Below, piece after piece: positions 33,421-44,838 of a stretch of 64,000 bases of DNA. How positions within the stretch are numbered: position 1 is the stretch's first letter; every line of letters begins with the position of its first letter. The notes under the pieces are model-generated. The model was given only the letters and a program-made list of their open reading frames with translations. It was not told the DNA's origin and searched no databases. A program made the translations under genes and the position numbers. The stretch is from Castanea sativa (taxonomy: Eukaryota; Streptophyta; Magnoliopsida; Fagales; Fagaceae): the NCBI RefSeq assembly GCF_040712315.1, contig NC_134021.1:45261501-45325500 (forward strand), in the 5' to 3' direction.

Positions 33421-34796
33421 GTTTTAAGAAGGAAAGTGGTTAAGAAGGGAGCCAAGGATAAAATCCGAGGAGAAAGAGTAGAAGAAAAAGTAGGAACTTA
33501 CGAGTTCGTAGTTATGCGAGTTTCCACGGGTTTCTGGAGAGAAAAGGCAATGACTGATGTTTTGATATGATTAGGTTCTGAAAAAATAAATGAAAGCGCA
33601 TATTTCCAAAGCGTTATGACGTGCGGGAAACGGCCTCGAAATTGGATTCATCCTGCCAAAATTTCAGGGGGCAACGCGGGCCATTGGATGTTCATCTCAC
33701 CGTTGAACGTGGGAAACAAGGTGTAACTTGCGGTCATAAATGCGAGCATTTGGAAATTCGAAGCGTCAGACGACATCTTCTGGGGAACGAAACGATTTAC
33801 ACACGTGTGGTGAAGTAGGAAACGTGTAGGGGAGATTATCGTTAGATCAAAACCCTATTTTTCTCCTCAGAAAGGGAAAAATAAAGTTTTGAGGGGCTAT
33901 TGTGGGGAGTTAAAAGACCTGGGTAGGTATTTAGGCCTTTGGGCTCTGTTAAGAAGGGTCAGTTCGTTCTTGACTAAAGGCCTTTAGGACCGCAAGTCGG
34001 CTCGTAAGCCGAAGGTCCGAGGATTCATCCGAGAAGAATCTCTCCTCGAACAGACCCGTGATGGCTTTTGGAGATTCGCTAGAAAGATCAAGGCAAAGTT
34101 CTTAAAAAACTGTAAGTTAAAGAGGGGATCCAAGAACCCTCTGGACGCACCGGTGTGAGAGAAATATCTCAGAAAAAAGCTGCTACCTCCACATTAAAGA
34201 CCCTGCACCTACTTCCCTGACCACATTAATGGGAAAGTGACCCCTGAACAGTAGAATTGAACCTTCTGGCTATTATTTAAAGATTTCAAGGAGGTGGTGG
34301 AAGGGGATTGGAGGTGACGCGTGGACAAAGGAAAAAGAAGAAGTATTTAAGAAGAGAAGAGAGCAAAGAGAGGGGGGAAAAGCAAAAGAAGGACCAAGAA
34401 CTATAACCTTTAAGAGAGAAAGAGAGATAATAGAGAAATTATCCTCGGCTTACGTCCGAGGAGGTTCATTTGTTATAATTGTTTGTTGTTAGCAAATACT
34501 GTAACACTTAAGCCTATTTGTCAAGTATCCACCACCCCTACAGCTAGATTTCAAATCCATACTCTACAAATTTTATTGTTTAAGGCTCATTGGGCCTGAG
34601 CCCACTTTGTCTTTGGGTCCAGGTGCAATTGTGCACTTACAGATACTAATACCAATAGTTTTTAGAACAATTTTCTTGATTTAAAAACAACTATTTTTTT
34701 ATAAAAAAACTAGTAGGTACTACTAAAAACTCTTATTTGGCAAGCTGTTTTCAAAAACCCAACTTAAAAATTTTATTCTAAAATTCTCTCTCTCTT

Positions 34797-34828
<32 letters not shown>

Positions 34829-35621
34829 TGACAGTGGTTTTTTGGTTTTTCGAAGCATGATTGTGGTGGCTGCAGAATGGGCCTCCGATGAGTGGGGAAA
34901 AGTTTGGGGAGTAAATCTTCAAACCTTACCAATATCTTTGTATTGGATGTGAATTTTGAAAATCTAACTATTGGATTACATATTCTTATTATACCCTCCA
35001 TGCTTGCAAAATTTTAAGAAGATTAAAGACCAACAATTATGTCATCAATGAATATTTAAATTTCAAGTTTTTGTGATATAAAATTATGCATAGGAATAAC
35101 TTGGAAATAACTTTATTGACAAAATAGTAAATAACATTCCATTTGGAAAAAATTTGACATGTTTTTTAAGAACATAAAGAACAAGCAATCTAACAGTTAT
35201 ATTTTCAAATTTGACATTCAATAGAAAGATATATAAATCGTTTGAAAGGTTTTTCTTTAAATTAGTTTAATGAGAAATTTTGGTTTATAAGTGAAGTTTG
35301 TGAATATTGAGTATGGAATTAGATCTCCACAATTTGGACTGGTCTGGGTTTGGTGGGCATGCATGTTAGTGTTGAATTACTAATTGTCCCAAAAGTTTAA
35401 ACTATTGGGATATAATCAATTTAATCATTTAACCACACAATTCTAACAGCTAGATTGTTGCGGTTTTGCTTTGTTTGGTCTTGGGTCCATGGTTGCCATT
35501 GTTGTTGTGGGCATGAGTTAGAGGTTGTGATGCTGTTGTTGGGGAAAAAATGAAAAAACTCAAAATAGAAATAAACGTTTGAACAAATTTTCAAGGTATA
35601 ATAATAATAACAATAATAATA

Positions 35622-37131
35622 AGGCGTAAATGCACTTTTGGTCCCTACATTTTGGGGTCATTTCTATTTTGGTCCCTACATTTTCATTTTACTACTTTTA
35701 GTCCCTAAATCAATTAACGCATTCCATTTTGGTCCTTACCGTTACTCAGTTAACAGAAATTGCTGACGTGGCTGACGGCACAGTAAAATAATAATTAAAA
35801 AATCTATTTTGGCATTAAAAAATTGCCACGTCAACATTTAAATTTAAAAAATTAATTTATTAATTTTAATTAAATAAACAAAATTTAAAAAAAAAATCAA
35901 ATTAATTGAGATCTAAGAGTGCCTTGAACAAGAACAACAAGAAGACAAACCCAGATCTAAGAACACAAACCCAGAAATTAAAATTAAAAAAAAAAAATAA
36001 CAACAACAACAAACAAACATTCAAGATCTTCAAAAACGCAGATCAAAAACCACAGATCAAAAGCCAGATCAAGCCCACCTGACACAAATCAAAAACCACA
36101 CATCAAATCAAATCAAATAAAAAGTCTGTATGATAGTCAAGAAAATGAATAAATCTCTTTTATTCAGCTAAACCAACATTCATCATCTACTTCCAATACC
36201 CAAGAATTCATTTTTCCATTTCTTTTCATTGTTCTTCAGAACCAAACAAAACACAACTAGATCAGCACAAAAAAAATATATCATTTTTTTGAAAACCAAA
36301 TAAACCCCAACAATTAATTTTCTTTCTAATCATTCTGAGTCCGTTTGGATAGAACTTATTTTGCTGAAACTGAAGATTGAAAACTGAAAACACTGTAGCA
36401 AAATAATTTTTAAATGTGTGAATAGTACTATGGGACCCATTTTTAATGAAAAAATTGTTGAAAGTGAAATTTGTGGGACTCGTGAACAGTGCATTTGTGC
36501 ACTGTTCATGGCTGAAAAGTCAATACATGTGGCTGGGTTAAAAATAAATAAATAAATAAATAAATAAAAAGCAAAAACACGGACGTGCACGCACAAACGT
36601 GGATCCAAACGCCCTCTCTATTTCCCCAGCAAACAAACAGAAAACAAGAAACTCAACAAAACCAAAACTTTAGCTAAAAAAGAAGAAACCCAGATCAGAA
36701 AGAAAAACCCAAGACGGATTGCAAACCCACCACCACGACACCAAATTTGAGCAGAGAAGATTGAAATGTTGCCGGACGTCATCGGATCTGAGCGGAGGAA
36801 AGTGGCCGAAACACACACCCATAACAATGGTGGTGACGAACGTGAAATCGAAGACAATAGCTCTGATGGATGAGGAGCACCTTGGAGGCCAAGATGAATG
36901 CCATCATCGACCCCCTCCTCACGTCCCCCTCCTCCTCCTCCACCACATCAGCATTTAATGTACCAATAGTGGATGCCGTTTGCCACATCAGCAATTTCTG
37001 TTAAATGAGTAACGGTAAGAGCCAAAATGGAACGCGTTAATTGATTTAGGAACTAAAAGTGGTAAAATAAAAATGTAGTGACCAAAATCGAAATGACCCC
37101 AAAATGTAGGGACCAAAAGTGCATATACGCC

Positions 37132-37132
<1 letters not shown>
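35622..37132. mobile_element. Mutator-like non-autonomous element, 1511 bp
   Basis: Inverted arms of about 150 bp start AGGCGTAAATGCACTTTTGG on the left and the matching complement of AGGCGTATATGCACTTTTGG on the right. They include the GGTCCCTACATTTTGGGG block. The A' intron is empty at this point (about 50941-50975, an ATA run). The ATA-rich flanks hide the exact target duplication. The interior has no transposase. ORFs near 36618-36994 overlap on both strands and are not convincing. Another MITE is nested at 36337-36616. Confidence 0.85.
36337..36616. mobile_element. MITE nested in the Mutator-like element
   Basis: Ends GAGTCCGTTTGGAT and ATCCAAACGCCCTC are inverted. Inside are AAAACTGAAAACACTGTAGC and GTGAACAGTGCATTTG, motifs frequent in a widespread dicot MITE (recollection, not searched). 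An (AAAT)n run lies near 36543-36569. Confidence 0.7.
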
Positions 37133-37162
<30 letters not shown>

Positions 37163-38454
37163 TCTAAGAATTACTTCTCAAACAAGTTTTTTTGTTGGGT
37201 TTGAAAACACAAAACACAAAAATAAGAACCAAACAACAGAAAACCATTTCTCTTGATTAAAAAAATTTTGATAACAGAGTTGGGTTAGTATTCAAAGAAC
37301 AATGCATGTCTTGAACATTTACTCTGTTGTGACCTAATTAAAATGTCGTTGGCTTGACTTAGTGGGCAAACTCTTCGCCCCTGGCGGTAGGTTAACTAAA
37401 GCACATTGAGAAGGCATTTAATTGTGTTAAATTAGTAATAAAAAAAGGAAATAAAATAGAGAAACAAAGCGGAAGTAAGAAAGAGAGGGAATTAATGTAG
37501 TTCATACTAATGGCATATGTCTATAATAGAAAATTCTGGATGACTACAACTTTACTAGTAAATTCATGTTACGTGAACCTATTAATGAGTATTTTTAGTA
37601 GGCTAAACCCTACTAACCATACATTAGACCAAGGTTACAACACATACAACTCAAGTAGAATTATGATTTTTTGCTTGCACACCAAGTAGGATTAGGTCTA
37701 GATCTCTTTAGTATCCTCCTTCAAACTCAATGTGGAAATTTGGCTACAACTTGAATTTGAAGCAAAGTAAGACCTTGAAATCACAATTGAAATGAATGCG
37801 GAGTGTACCAAGTGGGACCAAATGAAGTGTAGATGACAAGCATGAACAAACGTCAAATGCATGTGGCTAAAAAGACTGATTCAAAAAGATACACCATGCC
37901 TGCATTAAGATTTAAAACTTGTCGTGCTTCATGTTTTAGGCTTGAGTGTTGAATGTGGTGCATGCCATACATATGGTGACTACAGTGTAGAGGCATAGTT
38001 TGAATATTCTGGTTCAAGATAATGGAGACACATGACCAGAAAGAATGCCAATAAAAACCATTGATCAGAGGTGTGGTTTGAGCAACTTCGCCTAAAGATT
38101 ATAAAGATGCATGAGTAGAAAGAAAGCAAAAAGAGGCTATCTTGATGGGGCTTGATCTTTTAAGCTAGTGGTCCAATTTTACACTAAAAGCATCATTTTG
38201 ACCATTAATAAATCTAATGATGTTGCATTAAGTTTTTGCTCTTCTAATAGCAAAATGATGTTTTAACCCTTTCTTACCAAAATTACTATTTTACCTTTGT
38301 ATGAACTAATCCCCAATTGCAAAATTGGGTGGTTACATCTTTATTATTAATCACTTGTGTTATAATGAATCCTTGATTAGTATTTATATTAAGTCAAACC
38401 TTAAACTAACCATACATTAAATTATGGTTAAAACATTTGCAATTCATGTAGAAT

Positions 38455-38563
38455 CTTTTTGGTATTATTTGATAGTCTCAACAATAGGAAGCGAAGATTT
38501 GAACCCCGGTTTTCCTAATAATAAAGATCAAGCTATACCACTGAGCTCTAATGCTCTTTGGCT
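38455..38563 (-). mobile_element. tRNA-derived SINE, family S2
   Basis: On the minus strand it has an A box GAGCTCAGTGGTATAGC and a B box GGGGTTCAAATC. A 13-bp target duplication, ATTCATGTAGAAT (38442-38454) and ATTCAAGTAGAAT (38564-38576), has one mismatch. A counterpart lies in the A' intron (about 51707-51804), so it predates the A/A' duplication. The body does not fold as a tRNA gene. Confidence 0.85.
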
Positions 38564-40256
38564 ATTCAAGTAGAATTATAATTTCTTTACTTGCACTCAA
38601 GGTAAAATTAGAATTAGGCCTTGAGAATGATTGGATTTTGACATATAAAGCCAACCAGTTTCTACGGTTGTTTATACTCTTGTTAAGCACGGGTCGATGA
38701 GAATATTTTATTTTTTATCTTTAGATAAGCCTTAATCCTTAGAGATTTCAAGTTATTTCGGTCACTCGTTTCACTGATTAGTAGTTCATCTTTTGTTAGT
38801 AAAAATAATTACAACTTCTTTTTTTGGTTGCAGATTGGTATTACTTATTAATGTACTTCAGTAAGAACCCGAATCTCTCCTTTGATCTTCTTCAACTTTT
38901 TTAGCAGATCATTCCTTAAGATTGTGCTTGAAAATAGTTTACCATGAAAACAATTAAGACATAAATATTGGTGACATTTAAAAGGAAAGAACAAATTTTC
39001 TGCTTAATTACTTTACTAGAATTAGGAAGGCACTTAGTTGTAAGATTAATTATTTTCAACTAAAAATTGAAAAAGCTGACACTAGTACAACAACAAATTT
39101 GTTTTCTCATAGTTATTTCGGTGATGTGCCCTGTACAGTATTCATACATGCAGCAACAATGTCCTTGGGAGCTCCATATGTGGTTGCTTTTTTGATATAT
39201 AAGTGGCATAGGAGGCATTTATCAATGTATGACGCTGTTGAAGAATTTCTACAAAGTCAAAATAATCTCATTCCGATTGGGTACTCTTACTCACAAATTA
39301 GGAAGATGACCAAAGGTTTCAAGGACAAATTGGGTGAAGGTGGCTATGGCTCTGTATTTAAAGGAAAGCTCCAAAGTGGCCATCTTGTAGCTATAAAGAT
39401 GTTGGGCAAGTCCAAAGCCAAAGGGCAAGACTTTATTAGCGAAGTTGCAACAATTGGAAGGATTCACCACACTAATGTAGTGCAACTCATTGGCTTTTGT
39501 GCTGAGGGACCAAGGCATGCCCTCATCTACAAATTCATGCCTAATAGTTCTCTTGACAAATACATTTTTCTTAGAGAAGGAGGAATACCCTTAAGTATTG
39601 AGAAAACATATGAGATTTCTCTTGGAGTGGCTCGTGGTATTGAATATCTACATAGAGGATGTGACATGCAAATTCTACATTTTGATATCAAGCCTCATAA
39701 CGTTCTTCTTGATGAAAAATTTACCCCAAAAGTTTCTGATTTCGGTCTTGCAAAACTTGATCCTACAGATGATAGCATAGTGTCTTTGACTGCTGCAAGA
39801 GGAACACTAGGATATATTGCTCCAGAGTTGTTCTATAAGAACATTGGAGGCGTCTCGTATAAAGCTGATGTTTATAGTTTCGGCATGTTATTGTTGGAAA
39901 TGGCAAGCAAAAGAAAGAACTTTAATACATTTGTAGACCATTCAAGCCAAATTTACTTCCCAACTTGGGTCTATGACCAAGTTAGCTAGGGAAATGAGAT
40001 AGTCATGGAACATGCCATGGAGGAGGAGAAGAAAACAGTTAAGAAGATGATCATGATTGCATTATGGTGCATACAAATGAAGCCTAGTGATTGTCCTTCA
40101 ATGAACAAAGTAGTAGAAATGCTTGAAGGAGAAGTTGAATGCTTACAAATGCCCTCCAAGCCTTTCCTATCATCACTAAGAGATGTAGGAGACAACTTAA
40201 ATCCAACTTCCTCATCAATTCAATCAGGTGAATCAAGTCAATCAACTCAAGTTTAA

Positions 40257-41505
40257 TTGCAGACAGCTAATATGTCAAGTAGACTAATTTACTTGGCAAA
40301 GTATTATGTATTTTAGGTGTTGGTTAATTTTATAATAAATTTGGTTGTAATCTCTACTAAAGTTTACTTGTAATGAAAAGGTTTCAATATAATTGGTTTC
40401 AATATAAAAATAGAATCAAAATAGGAAATTATGTAAAAACTAGCTGACTTTAAAAGGCCCACCCTCAAAGTCAAGGTAAACGGCCAAAATCAGGTCCTGG
40501 GCAACGGTCAATAGTCCTAACTCTTGACTGGTTTAATTAGTGCTATGGAATATGGATCCATTTGACCCAATTCACAGTTCATATCATTGGTTGGATCGAG
40601 TCCAGTAACCCGATTCAAGTTTAATACTGAGATGAGTTCAAGTTAAATTGGTGCAACTCCATAAGAGTTACATCTTTTTTAAGCCATAGATATCTTAGAG
40701 ATCTGACAGTTAAAAAAACATCATTAAATGTTAATACTTTCCACCTTATTACCTAATTAATACTAACATTTTTTTTTCTCTTTCCTAATTTATTGTGTAC
40801 CCTTCATTTTCAATAACCTGCCAAACATACTAATCTACTAATTAAGGAGCACCTCACCATAGCCAAATCTCCCCTTTTGCATAGAAGCAATATAGCAATT
40901 AAATATTATGTTAATTGAATAATTCCTATATCACCTAAACATAGGTCATATATCTCCAGCACCTCCAAGTTTTTTTTTTATATATATAACAAGCACCTCC
41001 CAATTAAAGCTCCTTGAGAGCTAGTCAAAATATCGTTACAAGATATTGCAAATCATTCCTTGTTTGGTTATGTAATAGTTATTCCTATAGTTTAACTATT
41101 CAATAGTTTGGTTATGTTTTTATTACAAAGAGTTGTCATTCCTTATGAATAGTTATTCTTTAAAATGAGGAATAACTATTCATCTCTTAAAAGGTTATAA
41201 TAGCTATTCCATATGCACATAACAATTATAAAATAAATAAAAAATCATAAAAAATAACTAATCTCTCTTTCAAATTAAAAAAAATATTATTTTTTTAGAA
41301 AATATAATTATATGAGTAAGATATTTCCCAAAATATACTTAAGTTTGATTTAAAATACTTTCATTCCATTGTCTTTGAAGTTCTATTATTGTGTTGTCAC
41401 CAAACAAGTGAATAATAATAATTATTACATTACAACATATTATATTCCTTGTAATATTTATTCCTAATCTTATGTAATTACCGTTACAGTCTATCAAACG
41501 TGCCC
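40257..41505. other. Intergenic space between convergent LRK A and LRK B
   Basis: About 40400-40640 is conserved downstream of A' (54680-54860). From about 41040 to 41500 there is AT-rich sequence with GTTATGTAATAGTTATTCC and inverted GGAATAA motifs that may be a further MITE; its ends are not clear. No gene. Confidence 0.5.
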
Positions 41506-42929
41506 TTACTTTGATTCTGGGATGACTTCTAACTCTTGGTTTAGACGCCTTATAGGCATACTTGCATTAGTTCTTGTAGGGGCTGTAGAGGCAAAGGGAT
41601 TAGGACACATGGCTAACTTATCTCCTTCTCCCTCCAACATTTGAATCACAATTTTCATAGAAGGACGATCCATTGGGTGCCACTGGATGCACCAAAGTCC
41701 CACAATTGCAAGTTTCTTTGCAATTTTAGCATCTCCATTATCCACAACATAGAATCATAGATCTTCCTTTTCCTCCAAAAAATTGTAGATCCATTCTGGG
41801 AAATATATTTGGTTAGTGTTCTCCATGGTTACATCAACATTTTTCCTACCTCCAACCATTTCAAGCAACAATATTCCAAAACTGTAAACATCTGACTTGT
41901 AAGACACGCTCCCAAAGTTCCTAGAGAACACTTCGGGTGCAATGTAACCCATGGTCCCCCTGGCTGTGGTCATGGACACTGCACTCTGATCCTTTGCACA
42001 CAACTTGGCTAAACCAAAATCAGAAATTTTTGGATTGAAATTTTGGTCTAGCAAAATATTATGAGGTTTAATATCAAAATGAAGGATTCGTTGATCACAT
42101 CCTTGGTGAAGATATTCAATTCCTTTTGCTATGCCGAGAGCAATGCCTTCTAGCTTTTTCCAACCAAGGAAACGGTTAGAATCTACTAAGGAAATGAACT
42201 TCTCTAATGAATCATTTGGTAAAAACTCATAAACTAGAGCCCTTCTAAATCCATCAGCGCAGAAGCCAACTAAGCGAACCACATTAACATGGTGAATCAT
42301 ACCCATTGTTCCCACTTCATTTATGAATTCTTCCCCATTGCCCTTGGAACTGTTCAAGATCTTCACAGCAACATGGATTTCGTTTGAAAGCTTTCCTTTG
42401 AACACTGTTCCATAGGCTCCTTGTCCCAATTTCTCTTTAAATTGATTTGTAATCCTTTTAACATCGTTATATGAGTACCTTGCGGGCTTGAGAGCTCTGT
42501 AATCCTCCAAAAACTTTTCAATCCTTGCTTGATTTTCTTTTTCTGTTTTGTCATAGCGATAGACATAGTAGAGTAAATAGACCACTAGTGCCAGAAGAAA
42601 TGACCCCAAGGTGGAAACTGCATGTTAAACGTATTCGTGAGTCAAGACAACAAATAAATAATTTATTGCGAATTTTCAAATGGCCAACGAAAAACTTACC
42701 AATAATTACTATTATTGTTGTTGATCTACCTGTAAAATATTTTAATATGATCAGCTTTTTATTACACCTAAAAAAAAAAAAAGATAATTGTTTGAATTTT
42801 TTTCACTATAAGCAAAAAAATGATGAGGTTCTCCCATAGTATAGCAACATGATACTCCATTTTTTCACATGAATGATGGATTCCATTATGAATTTAATAA
42901 GTAAGATAAGTTATTTATTTTTAAGATAA

Positions 42930-43074
42930 TTTCAACCTATGGTGTCTAGTCCTGATGATAGCTTTTTATCATCAGACCAAAATATCAATCGGTTTTTGGT
43001 ATAGGCGGGAATTAAATCCCAAATCTCTTATTCAACCATCAGAGGTTTTACTAGTTAAGCTAACTAAAACCCAC
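42930..43074 (-). mobile_element. tRNA-derived SINE, family S1
   Basis: Inverted member of the family seen at 10001-10160. On - it has GTTAGCTTAACTAGTAAAA for the A box and GGGATTTAATTCCCGCC for the B-box region. Target duplication TAAGATAA (42922-42929 and 43075-43082). The site is empty in the B' intron, so it inserted after the B/B' split. Confidence 0.85.
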
Positions 43075-43818
43075 TAAGATAAGCTGTTATGTAAGATGAG
43101 ATGGTACCAAGTCAATGTACTCCTAAAACATTGAATAATTACTCTTATTAGTGAGGTAATATTGTGTTCAGACTTTTGAGTTCATGTTTAGGCATTTAAA
43201 TGTAATGTGCTAAGAAATGAGTTTTACTCAATTAATCAATTACCACACTTATGCTAATCTTTTAGCTAATTAAGTTTTATGTTGATACCGCAAGGTTTGG
43301 TTACAAGTTCAAACTGATGGGCTGGGCTTATTCAAATTCTTTCGAGACACGAGTAATTTAGTAAAGTACCACGCTGTTATACTCCCAAAACTTTAAATTC
43401 TCTTATTAGCAGGGTAACATTGCATTCAGACTTTTTGTTCATATTTCGGCTATTAAGGGGTCTAATGTGCTAAGCAGTGGGTTTTCCTCAATTAATAAAT
43501 TACCACAGTTGCAATAATCTTTTTAGCTAAATTTTGGGCTGATACTGTGAGGTTTGGTATCAACTGAAGAGTTACTAGCCTATTTAAGTTCTTTTGAGAC
43601 TCGAGTAATTGTTCAATATTATGAAAGTATAGTTTATATTTTATAATCTCTTTTATCATATTATGGTAAGTTTTACTAATAAAATTTACCATTCATGTAA
43701 ATAAGAGAATGGTGCACCAGATTGCTTTACAAATAATTTTCCTTGTGAGACAAGCAGACTTCTAGAATAATGTTCTTTTGGTTGGAAATAACTCCTCATG
43801 ACTGGTTACAATAAGTAA

Positions 43819-44008
43819 AGGGAAATAATATGTCCACAACATTTTCACAATATTTTTACAACAAATCCTAAGTGGCAGAATGTTACTGGTTGTTATTGTT
43901 GAAAAAAAAGTAATCTTAGTGTTAGGTTCAAATTTGAACCAATAACAACTAACCACCTATGATTTGTTGTAAAAATATTGTAAAAAAGTTGTGGACGTAA
44001 CACCTCTC
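43819..44008. mobile_element. MITE, family M1
   Basis: Member of the M1 family. Its right end GTGGACGTAACACCTCTC and inner arms CACAATATTTTTACAACAAA match the other copies. It lies in intron 1 of LRK B and is absent at the matching place in B'. Confidence 0.78.
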
Positions 44009-44838
44009 ATAAATAAATTACCGTCGCAGAGCATTTATAAAATGAGCTTGATAAAATAAATAAATGTTGGCTTGAAACGTGAAGAACTTGTGTGATTATA
44101 GGAGTGGAAATTGGGCAGAGATAATACAATACCTTTGTCGGGGTTGAAGCACTCAGTTTTCTTCTCAGTGCTATTATTCTTGAATCTACATTTCTTGCCT
44201 TTCCCTTCACAGAGTCCGCACTCAGCCGGTTCAGACCACGTCAATTCAAGAAAAGAAAAATTTATATCACCAGTAAATTGAACTGAAACGCTATACATCT
44301 TTGTACATGATACTATGGGATACCAGTCGACGGTAGCGTCCGAAGGAAAAGCATAAACTGGATGGCTATTGCTACTAAGACAATCTATCCGATAATTAGT
44401 TTCCTCATGTATATCTAGTGGCACCGTACAATTGAAAAGGGCATAGACATAGTCAAAGTAATCTTGAGAATTTTTGACTTTGAAAGTAAGGGAAGATAAA
44501 TTGAGTCCCGGAATTTTCCAAGGAAAGCAATTACCTGGGTCAGCTACCCGAATTAACCGAGATTTGTAATCGATGCTTTGGACAAATGCTTTTACTGAAG
44601 TATTCAGGTCGAGCACCGTATCATTATTATGAGAGCAGTAGAGATCAAAGCCAGGATAGCCAGGATAGCCACAGTGGGGGTCTGGCTGCCTGTCTTTGAG
44701 TCGGAAAGGAAATCGGATGGCTGGACCATCTGCTCTACACCGTGATTCGGGACACCTATTGTAGCCTTCTCCAAGGTCTACGATGAAAACCACAAACAAC
44801 AGTAAGGATGGGATAACTATTCTAAGGGAAATATCCAT

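Larger units (their letters stand above)
30428..34641 (+). mobile_element. Non-autonomous Ty3/gypsy-type LTR retrotransposon, 4214 bp
   Basis: LTRs 30428-31166 and 33901-34641, each TG...CA and similar at a few percent divergence by eye. Target duplication GATAC (30423-30427, 34642-34646). The primer binding site region starts right after the first LTR (TGGCGCC at 31169-31175). A purine run GAGGGG precedes the second LTR. The 2.7-kb interior has a gag N-terminal remnant on + and long ORFs on -. There is no protease, reverse transcriptase, RNase H or integrase. The paralogous A' intron has an empty site near 49578. Antisense ORFs of this type are known in Tat-lineage gypsy elements, so I place it there tentatively. 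Confidence 0.92.
34642..38833. other. Remainder of the large LRK A intron
   Basis: AT-rich intron sequence paralogous to about 49579-52074 in A'. It contains a CT run (34785-34827), a Mutator-like element (35622-37132) and a tRNA-derived SINE (38455-38563). No gene. Confidence 0.65.
27796..40256 (+). pseudogene. LRK A: LRK10L / Lr10-type receptor-like kinase with two disabling changes
   Basis: Same exon plan as A': exon 1 27796-28589 (signal peptide and GUB_WAK_bind ectodomain, [15 protein letters not shown]), microexons 28846-28887, 29184-29216 and 29522-29560, a 27-nt exon 38834-38860, and a kinase exon 39139-40256. One extra base near codon 12 throws the signal peptide out of frame relative to A'. 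In the kinase, a TAG at 39987-39989 (QVS then stop, where A' has QVSK) removes the C-terminal part of the C-lobe. Kinase hallmarks before it are intact: [31 protein letters not shown]. The last microexon-to-kinase intron has grown by an LTR retrotransposon and a Mutator-like element. It is probably a pseudogene. A start outside ATG or an upstream exon could rescue the N terminus but not the kinase. Confidence 0.85.
42730..44132. other. Intron 1 of LRK B
   Basis: Contains an inverted SINE (42930-43074) and an M1 MITE (43819-44008). Two stretches near 43115-43235 and 43375-43500 repeat each other (GTGCTAAGMARTGRGTTTT, CTCAATTAATMAATTACCAC), an internal tandem duplication of about 250 bp. Homologous intron sequence persists in B' (58300-58516, 59598-59940). 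Confidence 0.65.
41506..44838 (-). pseudogene. LRK B: LRK10L / Lr10-type receptor-like kinase with one nonsense codon
   Basis: Three exons on -: 44838-44133, 42729-42700 (30 nt) and 42617-41506, all with GT-AG borders and matching phase, 616 codons in total. Residues 1-25 are a signal peptide (IVIPSLLLFVVFIVDL). GUB_WAK_bind follows (CPESRCRADGPAIRFPFRL), then a WAK_assoc-type end (CGLCEGKGKKCRFKNNST). The 30-nt exon and the start of exon 3 make the transmembrane segment (IIVIIV, FLLALVVYLLYYVY). Kinase motifs: GQGAYGTV, VAVK (about residue 331), [19 protein letters not shown]. At 41755-41757 a TGA stands where B' has CGA, truncating the kinase at about codon 533, although the downstream frame (GLWCIQWHPMDRPSM) stays open. 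Predicted plasma-membrane receptor if read through; otherwise a recent pseudogene or truncated receptor. Confidence 0.87.

Noticed and set aside
33152..33427. Plus-strand ORFs opposite the antisense ORF of the LTR element
   Set aside because: They are shadows of the minus-strand frame, which carries the recognisable motifs.
36618..36994. Overlapping ORFs in the Mutator-like element
   Set aside because: Three mutually overlapping frames, none with a domain. They may be captured sequence, but there is no support for a gene.
38455..38563. Possible tRNA gene on the minus strand
   Set aside because: Pol III boxes are present, but no acceptor or anticodon stem can be formed, and a 13-bp target duplication flanks it. 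It is a SINE.
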